Shown: piece by piece, positions 46,455 to 54,115 of the stretch
How the letters are laid out: each line of letters begins with the position of its first letter
Position numbering within the stretch: position 1 is the stretch's first letter
NCBI GenBank assembly: GCA_945875335.1
Contig: CAMCKD010000002.1
Span: forward strand, 1-64,000
Length of the DNA: 64,000 bases
Direction: 5' to 3'
From: an uncultured Clostridia bacterium
GTDB taxonomy: Bacteria; Bacillota; Clostridia; Oscillospirales; Oscillospiraceae
Made by a program: the position numbers and the translations under genes
Notes under the pieces: generated by a model
Told to the model about the DNA's origin: nothing
Database searches by the model: none
What the model saw: the letters and a program-made list of their open reading frames with translations, nothing else

Positions 46455-47253
46455 AGACATCACCCTGGGTCAGTTTTTCCCGGGAAAATCCCCCATTCAC
46501 CGTATGGACCCCAGAACCAAGCTGATTCTGACTGTGGTTTATATTGTGACGCTGTTTCTTGCAACAAATTGGTTTTCCTATGGCTTGATGATGGCCTTTT
46601 TGGTGCTGTGCATCAAAATCTCCACCATTCCGCCCAAGTCCATTGTCAGAGGTATGAAGCCGCTGGTGTTCATTTTGGTGTTCACCGCCATTTTGAATCT
46701 GTTCTATTCCGACGGCGGCGTGGAGCTGGTGCGCATTGGCTCGCTTGCCATCACCACGGAGGGCCTGAAGCGGGCCTTTTTCATGATCTGGCGCATTTTG
46801 ATGCTGATTTCCGGCACCTTCCTGCTGACCTATACCACGTCGCCCATCTCTCTGACTGACGGATTGGAAAGCCTGATGAATCCCTTGAAAAAGCTTCATG
46901 TGCCGGTGCATGAGCTGGCCATGATGATGAGCATTGCTCTTCGTTTTATCCCCACTTTGATTGAAGAGACGGATAAGATCATGAATGCCCAGAAGGCAAG
47001 AGGCGCGGACTTTGAAACCGGCAGCATCATCGACCGGGCCAAGGCGTTGGTGCCTGTGCTGGTTCCTCTGTTCATCAGCGCCTTCCGCCGGGCAGACGAG
47101 CTTGCCACCGCCATGGAATGCCGCTGCTACCAGGGTGGGGAAGGCCGCACTAAGATGAAGCTGCTTCGGTTCTCCCGGGTGGACATCCGGGCCTTTGAGG
47201 TGTGCACCTGCCTGGTGGCCGGAGTGGTTACCTTGGCTGCCTTTGGGCTGTGA
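46447..47253 (+). CDS. ecfT: Energy-coupling factor transporter membrane protein EcfT
   Basis: A 268-residue membrane protein with five or six helices and two coupling helices. The second holds the ARG motif (MNAQKARGADF), which docks on the ATPases, and the later DELATAMECRCY. Gene order A1-A2-T followed by truA is the standard Firmicute arrangement. It overlaps ecfA2 by 8 bases. Confidence 0.94.
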   Translation: MLKDITLGQFFPGKSPIHRMDPRTKLILTVVYIVTLFLATNWFSYGLMMAFLVLCIKISTIPPKSIVRGMKPLVFILVFTAILNLFYSDGGVELVRIGSLAITTEGLKRAFFMIWRILMLISGTFLLTYTTSPISLTDGLESLMNPLKKLHVPVHELAMMMSIALRFIPTLIEETDKIMNAQKARGADFETGSIIDRAKALVPVLVPLFISAFRRADELATAMECRCYQGGEGRTKMKLLRFSRVDIRAFEVCTCLVAGVVTLAAFGL

Positions 47254-47261
47254 GGTCTTGC

Positions 47262-48032
47262 ATGCGGAATATTGCGTTATTCTTGACATATCTTGGAACA
47301 GCCTACCATGGCTGGCAGGTGCAGAAAAATCTGCCCACCGTGGCTGAAACCATGGAGAAGGCAGCGGCCATGGTGGTGGGGCATCCCGTTCATATGACCG
47401 GCTGCGGCAGAACCGATGCCGGTGTCCACGCCCGATGCTATGTGGCGAATTTCCGAACCGACTCCACCATTCCCGTGGAGCGGCTTCCTTATGCCCTGAA
47501 CACCCATCTGCCCTGCGATATTGTGGTAACCAAGGCCTTTGAAGTACACGAGGGGTTTAATGCCATCGGCTCCTGCGTCAAAAAAGAGTATACCTATCAG
47601 ATCTATAACTCCCGGCTGAAAGACCCCTTTTATGTGAACCAGGCCTGGTTCTATCCCAAGCATTTGGATGAAAAGGTGATGCAGCAGGCGGCAGCGCAGT
47701 TCATCGGCACCCATGATTTTGCCGCAGTGCGAAGCGTGGGCACGGATGTGAAATCCACGGTGCGCACCGTTTATTATTATGATGTGGAGCGCCAGGGAGA
47801 TTTGATTCTCCTGCGTGTCTGCGCCAATGGCTTCCTCTATAATATGGCGAGGGCAATGGCTGGCACGGTGGTCTACTGCGCTGAGGGGAAAATCCGCCCG
47901 GAGGAGATCGGCGCAATCCTGGATTCCGGCAATCGTACTGCCGCCGGGCCCACGGTTCCCCCAGGGGGATTATACATGACCCATCTTTGGTATGACGATG
48001 GGGTGGAACAGTTTGAGTGTGCCAGCCGTTGA
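47262..48032 (+). CDS. truA: tRNA pseudouridine(38-40) synthase
   Basis: A 256-residue TruA. The catalytic Asp52 lies in GCGRTDAGVHA, and the NFLYNMVR-like motif appears as GFLYNMARAMAGTV. It modifies positions 38-40 in the anticodon arm. The ATG at 47262 follows GAGG, 8 bases after the EcfT stop; the longer frame overlaps ecfT without support. It is the last gene of the PBP-ecf run. Confidence 0.93.
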   Translation: MRNIALFLTYLGTAYHGWQVQKNLPTVAETMEKAAAMVVGHPVHMTGCGRTDAGVHARCYVANFRTDSTIPVERLPYALNTHLPCDIVVTKAFEVHEGFNAIGSCVKKEYTYQIYNSRLKDPFYVNQAWFYPKHLDEKVMQQAAAQFIGTHDFAAVRSVGTDVKSTVRTVYYYDVERQGDLILLRVCANGFLYNMARAMAGTVVYCAEGKIRPEEIGAILDSGNRTAAGPTVPPGGLYMTHLWYDDGVEQFECASR

Positions 48033-48050
48033 AGTGTTCATAAATTGTTT

Positions 48051-48079
48051 TTCCTTTTTATGAGCAGATATGCTATACT
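48051..48079 (+). promoter_or_regulatory. Promoter of the ClpE-like gene
   Basis: TGCTATACT gives an extended -10 (TATACT at 48074-48079). The -35 is weak (TTCCTT at 48051-48056, 17-base spacer). No CtsR-type operator (tandem GGTCAAA-like repeats) is visible. Confidence 0.55.
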
Positions 48080-48102
48080 GCGCTTCAAAGGAGTGAGAGA
48101 AT

Positions 48103-50385
48103 ATGCAGCCTAAAATGTGCGTGAAATGCAAGAAAAATGTAGCGGTGGTTTTCATTACCAAGATGGAAAATGGAAACACCTTGAACGAAGGATATTGCCT
48201 GAAATGTGCCAGAAGTCTTGGAATTCCCCAGATTGACCAGGTGGTCAAGCAGATGGGCATTTCGGAGGACGATTTGGATATGCTCAGCGATGAAATGAGC
48301 AGCATGTTTGGCCAGAACGATTCGGAAGAGGAGGATGACAGCCCGGAGCGCAGAACGGCAACCTTCCCGCTGCTGAATCAGCTTTTTGGAAACGGGAGTC
48401 TGCCGGGTCATCCTGCCAAGAAGCCGGAACCGACCAAGGAAGACCCGGAGGAAAAGAAAAAGAAGGCCAATAAAAAGCATAAATTCCTGGACAGCTACTG
48501 CATGGACCTGACCGGCAGAGCCAGGGCAGGGAAGCTTGACCGGGTCATTGGCCGGGATGTAGAGACCGAACGGGTGATTCAGATTCTGAATCGCCGCCAG
48601 AAAAATAACCCCTGCCTGGTGGGTGAGCCAGGCGTGGGCAAAACCGCCATTGCCGAGGGCTTGGCGCAGCGGATCGTGGCCGGGGATGTCCCCTATAAGC
48701 TTCGGGACAAGGAGGTTTTCCTGCTGGATTTGACGGCTCTGGTGGCCGGTACCCAGTTTCGGGGCCAGTTTGAGAGCCGCATGAAAAGCCTGATCACCGA
48801 AATCAAGGAGTGCGGCAACATCATTCTGGTGGTTGACGAAGTCCATAATTTGGTGGGAGCAGGAGATGCTGAGGGCAGCATGAACGCAGCCAACATTCTG
48901 AAACCGCCGCTGTCCCGGGGAGACATCCAGATCATTGGTGCTACTACCCATACGGAGTATCGGAAATACATCGAGAAGGATGCCGCTCTGGAGCGCCGCT
49001 TCCAGCCCGTCACTGTGGCAGAGCCCACCCTGGAGGAGGCATGCCAGATTTTGCAGGGCATCTCCAAAACCTATGCAGAGTATCACAGCGTTACCATCTC
49101 CCCGGAGATTGCCCGGCAATGTGTGGTGCTCTCCGAGCGGTATATCACAGACCGGTTTCTTCCCGACAAGGCCATCGACCTGCTGGACGAAGCCTGTTCC
49201 GATGTGAATCTCCGTTCCAAGGAGCTGTCTCATTTGGCAGAGCTGAAAAAAGAGCGGGATGACTACGAGCTGGAGCTGCGGGTGCTGAATGACGACACCG
49301 AGAACCAGAATTTTGAGCGCATGGCCACCATCCGCAGCAAGCTCTGCCGGATCGCCGGAGAGATTGAAGCGCTGGAGAAGCAGCCTTTGCCCGCTGTGAC
49401 CATGGAGAACCTGGCCAGAATCATCGAGCTTTGGACAAAAATCCCCGCCTCCAAGATCAAGGCACAGGAGTACCAGCAGATGAAGGGACTGCCTGACCGT
49501 CTGCGGGAGCACATTGTGGGTCAGGACGAAGCAGTGGATGCCGTGGTGCGAGCCATTCGACGGAATCGGGTGGGCATCTCCCCCAAAAAGCGGCCTGTTT
49601 CCTTCATTTTTGTGGGCCCCACCGGCGTTGGCAAGACCGAGCTGGTGAAATGTCTGGCCTCCGACCTGTTCGACAGTGTGGACAGCTTGATTCGTCTGGA
49701 TATGTCCGAATATATGGAGAAGCATACCGTCTCCAAGCTGATTGGTTCCCCTCCCGGCTATGTGGGCTATGACGAGGCCGGACAGCTTACAGAGCAAATC
49801 CGCCGCCGTCCCTATAGCGTGGTTCTGTTTGACGAAATTGAAAAGGCCCATCCTGATGTACTGAACATTCTGCTTCAGGTGCTGGACGATGGTCGAATCA
49901 CTGATTCCCAGGGCCGTGTGGTGAATTTTGAGAACTGCATCATTGTCATGACCTCCAATGCGGGCTCTGAGGGGGTGACCAGCAGCATGGGCTTCGGCAG
50001 AACCCAGCAGGATCAGGTGAAGGAAAAGACCATGAAGGCCCTCCAGGGCTTCCTGCGGCCGGAATTCCTCAACCGGGTGGATGAAATCATCACCTTCAAC
50101 CACCTGTCCCAGGAGAACTTCCTGCGGATTGCGGATATCATGCTGAATGAACTGCGTACCAGCCTGGAAGGCAGGGGCCTTTCCTTCACCTGGGATGATT
50201 CCATCCGGGATTACCTGGTGAAAGAGGCCTATTCCATGACCTACGGTGCCCGTAATCTGCGCCGCACCATTCAGCGCAGCCTGGAAGACCCCATCAGCGA
50301 GGTCATCATCGACAGCTTTGAAAAGCCCATCAGCAGCATCCATGCCGATATGGAAAACGATGAAGTGAAGCTGAAAGCAGAATAA
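48103..50385 (+). CDS. ClpE/ClpC-like AAA+ unfoldase with N-terminal zinc finger
   Basis: A 760-residue Hsp100 protein. A zinc finger of two CxxC pairs (CVKC, residues 6-9, and CLKC, about 32-35) opens it, as in ClpE. An acidic, low-complexity linker (about 60-125) follows, then two AAA+ modules with Walker A GEPGVGKT and GPTGVGKT. A middle region of about 45 residues holds a short coiled coil. MGF in SSMGFGRT sits where Clp ATPases carry the ClpP-binding loop, so it probably feeds ClpP. There is no mcsA/mcsB/ctsR next to it, so ClpE-like rather than the classical clpC operon. Confidence 0.88.
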   Translation: MQPKMCVKCKKNVAVVFITKMENGNTLNEGYCLKCARSLGIPQIDQVVKQMGISEDDLDMLSDEMSSMFGQNDSEEEDDSPERRTATFPLLNQLFGNGSLPGHPAKKPEPTKEDPEEKKKKANKKHKFLDSYCMDLTGRARAGKLDRVIGRDVETERVIQILNRRQKNNPCLVGEPGVGKTAIAEGLAQRIVAGDVPYKLRDKEVFLLDLTALVAGTQFRGQFESRMKSLITEIKECGNIILVVDEVHNLVGAGDAEGSMNAANILKPPLSRGDIQIIGATTHTEYRKYIEKDAALERRFQPVTVAEPTLEEACQILQGISKTYAEYHSVTISPEIARQCVVLSERYITDRFLPDKAIDLLDEACSDVNLRSKELSHLAELKKERDDYELELRVLNDDTENQNFERMATIRSKLCRIAGEIEALEKQPLPAVTMENLARIIELWTKIPASKIKAQEYQQMKGLPDRLREHIVGQDEAVDAVVRAIRRNRVGISPKKRPVSFIFVGPTGVGKTELVKCLASDLFDSVDSLIRLDMSEYMEKHTVSKLIGSPPGYVGYDEAGQLTEQIRRRPYSVVLFDEIEKAHPDVLNILLQVLDDGRITDSQGRVVNFENCIIVMTSNAGSEGVTSSMGFGRTQQDQVKEKTMKALQGFLRPEFLNRVDEIITFNHLSQENFLRIADIMLNELRTSLEGRGLSFTWDDSIRDYLVKEAYSMTYGARNLRRTIQRSLEDPISEVIIDSFEKPISSIHADMENDEVKLKAE

Positions 50386-50390
50386 GATTT

Positions 50391-50425
50391 GTGGCAGCCC
50401 TGAGTGCGAGGCTGCCACATTTTTT
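50391..50425 (+). terminator. Terminator of the ClpE-like gene
   Basis: GTGGCAGCC (50391-50399) pairs perfectly with GGCTGCCAC (50410-50418). ATTTTTT follows (50419-50425), running into the end of the convergent tspO. Confidence 0.9.
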
Positions 50426-50901
50426 CAGTGATTCAATTGCCAGACCTGCTCATTCAAAAGTGCCGCAAAGCTCAGCCAGAGCAGATAGGGGATTTGCAGA
50501 TTCCCAGCCAGCCGATCCTCTTTTCGAAAAGAAATCATCATCTCTGCCACCAGAATCCATAGCACAACCAGGAATGCAAGGGCCAAACCATAGGCCTCCG
50601 CGTTGAAGAAAACCAGGGGCCAGAAGAAATTGACGATCAGCTGTGAGACAAAAAGGTTACCAGCAACTGCCTTTCCAGGCAGGTTTCCGTTAAGCTGTAC
50701 CCGAGCCATGCCGATGCCCATGAGCGCATAGAGAATTGTCCACACAATGGGGAAAACAATGTCCGGCGGCGTAAAGGGAGGCTGAACAGCATTTTGCGAA
50801 AAGGCTTTCATTGCCTCCATGCTCAATAGGCCTGAGACAATTCCCACTGCTTCACTCAATGCAATCCAAAAGGCATAGGTTTTCCAAGCTTTCTTTTCCA
50901 A
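50425..50901 (-). CDS. TspO/MBR family membrane protein
   Basis: A 158-residue protein with five membrane helices. The signature PPFTPPDIVFPIVWTILYALMGI, with its paired prolines and Trp, and the later NFFWPLVFF identify the TspO/peripheral benzodiazepine receptor family, which binds porphyrins and may take part in stress responses. The gene stands alone and converges on the ClpE-like gene. Confidence 0.9.
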   Translation of the reverse strand: MEKKAWKTYAFWIALSEAVGIVSGLLSMEAMKAFSQNAVQPPFTPPDIVFPIVWTILYALMGIGMARVQLNGNLPGKAVAGNLFVSQLIVNFFWPLVFFNAEAYGLALAFLVVLWILVAEMMISFRKEDRLAGNLQIPYLLWLSFAALLNEQVWQLNH

Positions 50902-50963
50902 ATTGCATCACCCGAAAAAGCCTATGCAAAAATCGGAACCATCATGCGCCACAAATAAAATGA

Positions 50964-50997
50964 AGGCCGCTTTTGACATTCCATTCAAAAGCGGCCT
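50964..50997 (-). terminator. Terminator of the SH3-repeat lipoprotein locus
   Basis: AGGCCGCTTTTGA (50964-50976) pairs perfectly with TCAAAAGCGGCCT (50985-50997). On the minus strand TCATTTTATTTG follows. Confidence 0.85.
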
Positions 50998-51027
50998 GTG
51001 GTTATTTCATTTTCAATGACAGGAGAA

Positions 51028-51714
51028 TCAGTTCATTCTCACATAGTTCATGCAGATCCAGCCGATATCGGTTCTGCCCCAGGTGTAGCCCTCGGCAGTG
51101 GCTGTTTCCAGAATGGTGACCACATCGCCTGCGCTCTTGGAGGCGACTACCTGATAGGAGGTGCCTGCGCCGGCGCGGATGTTCACAGCGCTGCCGGTGA
51201 CGACGCCGGTGCCGGTGCCAGTCCCGCCTGTGGTTCCGCCAGTGTTGCCGCCGGTGATTGCACCGGTGCTGCCTTCCAGGCTGATATAGTCCATGGAGAC
51301 CCAGCCGCCGCTGACATAGCCCCAGGTGGTATTGCCAACCTTGATCTGCTCCAGAATCTGAACGCGGTCATTCAGGTTCAGGCTCTTCACCTTGTCGTAG
51401 TTGGTGCCCGGGCCGGAGCGAACATTCAGCTGGGTTGCAGTGACGGTGCCGTAGGCAGAATTGGAGCCAACCTCGCCGTCCACATACACATAGGACAGGC
51501 TGACCCAGCCCTTATCGGTGCGGGCCCAGCCGTTGCTGGTCTCCAGAATGGTGATTCGGTCGCCGTACTTGTAGCTGCCCACCCGCTCGCCGGTCTGGCT
51601 GGCAGTGCTGCGGATGTTCAGCTCGCTGGCCTTCACCACGCCGTACTTGGCGTTGGCGGGGGTGGTGGTGCCGCTGCCGATACCAGTGATGTTAGTGACC
51701 GGGGGCTGGGTGGC
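51028..51714 (-). pseudogene. SH3-repeat C-terminal part cut off by an in-frame TGA
   Basis: Downstream of the TGA at 51715-51717 the same frame stays open for 228 codons. It encodes three bacterial SH3 repeats (each with an LNIRS, LNVRSGPG or VNIRAGAG start and a GWV or GWI end) joined by Thr/Gly/Ser-rich linkers. The 25 codons right after the stop continue the linker. A frame starting at GTG (51639) could be translated alone, but it would lack a signal peptide. The likely original gene is a four-repeat lipoprotein broken by one base change. The locus still has an intact promoter and terminator. Confidence 0.75.
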
Positions 51715-52236
51715 TCAGGTGGTGTGGGCGGTAGGGCCGGTGGTGGGCGGGCTGGAATCCCCGTTGGCGGGGGTATTGGTGCTGCCGGAAGTCAGCTGCA
51801 CGTTGCTCATATCCAGCATATTGGTGACGATCCAGCCCATGAGACCGTCGTAGTCAACAAAGGCCCATTCCACGGAGCCGATGGCCTCAATACGCATAAC
51901 CTCAACTTCTTCGCCCGCATCCAGGCTGGTGATGACCCGGCTGCCGGTGCTGGGTGAGCTGCGCAGATTCAGCTGCTCCTTTACAACAGCAACATTCTCC
52001 TTTTTGGGAGCGGTGGTGGGTGCCGTGGTAGGAACGGTAGAAGGCTCGGTAGAGGGTTCGGATTCAACGATGTTGGGGATATTCTCAGAAGGCTCCGTGG
52101 CTTCGGTAGAGGGCTCTGTATTCTTGGAAGAGGGGAGCAGGGAGCATCCGCTGAGGGTTGCCAGCATCAGCGCCAGAACCAGCGCCAGGCTCACGAAACG
52201 GCCGAGAGACTTTTTCTTTGTGAAGGGGTAATTCAT
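51715..52236 (-). CDS. SH3-domain lipoprotein, N-terminal part (ends at internal TGA)
   Basis: A 173-residue product: a signal peptide with lipobox LSGC (Cys31), a Ser/Thr/Pro/Glu-rich spacer, then one SH3 domain (QLNLRSSPSTGSRVITSL through GLMGWIVTNML) and a Thr/Pro-rich linker ending at TGA. Bacterial SH3 repeats bind cell-wall peptidoglycan. The frame continues past the stop into three more repeats, so this is the head of a longer lipoprotein. GGGAGG lies before the ATG, and the promoter is near consensus. Confidence 0.8.
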   Translation of the reverse strand: MNYPFTKKKSLGRFVSLALVLALMLATLSGCSLLPSSKNTEPSTEATEPSENIPNIVESEPSTEPSTVPTTAPTTAPKKENVAVVKEQLNLRSSPSTGSRVITSLDAGEEVEVMRIEAIGSVEWAFVDYDGLMGWIVTNMLDMSNVQLTSGSTNTPANGDSSPPTTGPTAHTT

Positions 52237-52271
52237 AAGGTTACCTCCCTTTCTAATTTTTTCTCGAGCAT

Positions 52272-52301
52272 ATTATATCGGATTATGGGGCGAATTGTCA
52301 A
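52272..52301 (-). promoter_or_regulatory. Promoter of the SH3 lipoprotein gene
   Basis: On the minus strand, consensus TTGACA (52296-52301) and TATAAT (52272-52277) are 18 bases apart. Confidence 0.85.
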
Positions 52302-52418
52302 TAGGATAAGAATTATTTAATGATTGATTCATACTGTATTATGCGCATATTCCTGTGAATCCTTCCTGGAAAAAACGGTAAAAACCTTCTCCGACTGATA
52401 TAATTTATCAGGAAACAC

Positions 52419-52448
52419 TTGACATTTGCCGCACTTTGGTGATAATAT
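52419..52448 (+). promoter_or_regulatory. Promoter of the T-box/cysS operon
   Basis: Consensus TTGACA (52419-52424) is followed after 18 bases by TAATAT (52443-52448); GATAAT at 52441 with a 16-base spacer is an alternative. The start would be near 52455. Confidence 0.75.
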
Positions 52449-52454
52449 AGAAAA

Positions 52455-52661
52455 AGTTTCATACCGCTGTGAACGGAAAGAGTAGCGCTATCCTCCCCGC
52501 AGAGAGTTTGGGTCATCGGCTGGAAGCCCGAATGGTTTGGGATGCGTGAAGGTGCGTCCGGGAGCGGAAGCGTTTTCAAAAGTGAGAAATGAGAGTGGAA
52601 CCGCGGCTGCCCGCCGCCTCTTGTACTGCCTTTGTGCATGTATAAGAGGCGTTTTATTTTG
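52455..52661 (+). promoter_or_regulatory. T-box leader (Cys) with terminator
   Basis: The T-box sequence GTGGAACCGCGG lies at 52595-52606. Stem I closes with CCGCT and AGCGG, has AGTA at 52481-52484 opposite GAA at 52548-52550 (loop E), and shows TGC at 52553-52555 in the specifier position, a Cys codon. The terminator is CGCCTCTTGTAC / GTATAAGAGGCG (52615-52651) with TTTTATTTT after it. Uncharged tRNA-Cys would favour the antiterminator and switch on cysS. Confidence 0.9.
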
Positions 52662-52687
52662 TATATTATTACAGGAGGAGAACGTCT

Positions 52688-54115
52688 ATGTATCTTTACA
52701 ATTCTGCCACCCATAAAAAAGAGCTCTTTACGCCCAATGACCCAAATCTCGTGAAAATGTACACCTGCGGCCCCACGGTGTATCACTATGCCCATATCGG
52801 CAATCTGCGCACCTACATCATGGAGGATGTGCTGGAAAAGGCTCTGCGCTATGTGGGCTATCCCGTGAAGCGGGTAATGAATATCACCGATGTAGGACAT
52901 CTGGCCTCCGATGCGGATACCGGCGAGGATAAGATGCTCAAGGGTGCCCGCCGGGAGCACAAAACCGTGATGGAGATCGCCCAATTCTACACCGATGCCT
53001 TTTTTGCCGACTGCGACAAGCTGAACATCAAGCGCCCCGATGTGGTAGAGCCCGCAACCAACTGCATTGATGAATACATCCATATGGTTTCCACCCTGCT
53101 GGAAAAGGGAAGTGCGTATCTCGCGGGCGGCAATGTTTATTTCGACACCTCCACCCTGGATAAATACTATGTATTCAACGATCATGACGAGGAAGACCTT
53201 GCCGTGGGCGTCCGGGAAGGCGTGGAGGAGGATACCAACAAGCGGAACAAGAATGACTTCGTTCTCTGGTTTACCAAATCCAAATTTGAGGATCAGGCTC
53301 TGAAATGGGATTCTCCCTGGGGCGTGGGCTATCCCGGCTGGCACATCGAGTGCTCCTGCATCTCCATGAAGCACCTGGGAGAGGATCTGGACATTCACTG
53401 CGGCGGCATTGACAATGCTTTCCCCCATCATACCAACGAAATCGCCCAGTCCGAAAGCTATTTGGGCCACAAATGGTGCAATTACTGGTTCCATGTCCAC
53501 CACCTGAATGTAGACTACGGCGATGGCGTTTCCAAGATGAGCAAATCCAAGGGTGAATTCCTGACGGTTTCCCTGCTGGAAGAGAAGGGCTACGACCCCA
53601 TGGCCTATCGTCTGTTCTGCCTGCAGAGCCACTACCGCCGGAATCTGGTGTTCAACTGGGAAAATCTGGACAATGCCGCTGCCGCCTATCAGAAGCTGGT
53701 GGCCAAAATTGCCGCACTGAAGCCCGAGGGAGCGGTGGATGAAGCGGCGTTCAATGGATTGAAGGAACGCTTTGTGGGTGCGCTGAATGGCGACCTGAAT
53801 ACCTCTCTGGCTGTCACAGCAGTGTATGACGTACTGAAAGCCAAGTGCAATGACGCCACCAAGCTGGCTGCTTTGACTGATTTTGACCAGGTGCTGAGCC
53901 TGAACCTGATTTCTGCCGCTGAGGCGCTGCGGAAAAAGCAGGCGGAGGAAGAGGCAGCCAACGCCGATCCCCAGGTGGATGCACTGGTGGCTGCCCGTAC
54001 CGCTGCCAAAAAGGCCAAGAATTTCGCGGAGGCAGACCGGATTCGGGACGAACTGAAAGCCATGGGCATCGAGATCATCGATACCCCCCAGGGCGCTAAG
54101 TGGAGAAAAGTATGA
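52688..54115 (+). CDS. cysS: Cysteine-tRNA ligase
   Basis: A 475-residue class I synthetase. The HIGH motif reads HIGN within GPTVYHYAHIGNLRTY, with the zinc Cys just before it (TCGPTV). The KMSKS loop is KMSKSKGEF, and the C-terminal helical domain recognises the tRNA. It is controlled by the T-box leader just upstream, and AGGAGG lies before the ATG. Its stop overlaps the polA start as ATGA, so Cys supply also affects polA, rimI and tsaD unless other promoters exist. Confidence 0.96.
   Translation: MYLYNSATHKKELFTPNDPNLVKMYTCGPTVYHYAHIGNLRTYIMEDVLEKALRYVGYPVKRVMNITDVGHLASDADTGEDKMLKGARREHKTVMEIAQFYTDAFFADCDKLNIKRPDVVEPATNCIDEYIHMVSTLLEKGSAYLAGGNVYFDTSTLDKYYVFNDHDEEDLAVGVREGVEEDTNKRNKNDFVLWFTKSKFEDQALKWDSPWGVGYPGWHIECSCISMKHLGEDLDIHCGGIDNAFPHHTNEIAQSESYLGHKWCNYWFHVHHLNVDYGDGVSKMSKSKGEFLTVSLLEEKGYDPMAYRLFCLQSHYRRNLVFNWENLDNAAAAYQKLVAKIAALKPEGAVDEAAFNGLKERFVGALNGDLNTSLAVTAVYDVLKAKCNDATKLAALTDFDQVLSLNLISAAEALRKKQAEEEAANADPQVDALVAARTAAKKAKNFAEADRIRDELKAMGIEIIDTPQGAKWRKV

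Noticed and set aside
51715..51717. TGA as a selenocysteine codon in the SH3 lipoprotein
   Set aside because: The residue falls in a Thr/Pro linker rather than an active site, and no SECIS-like hairpin follows directly.
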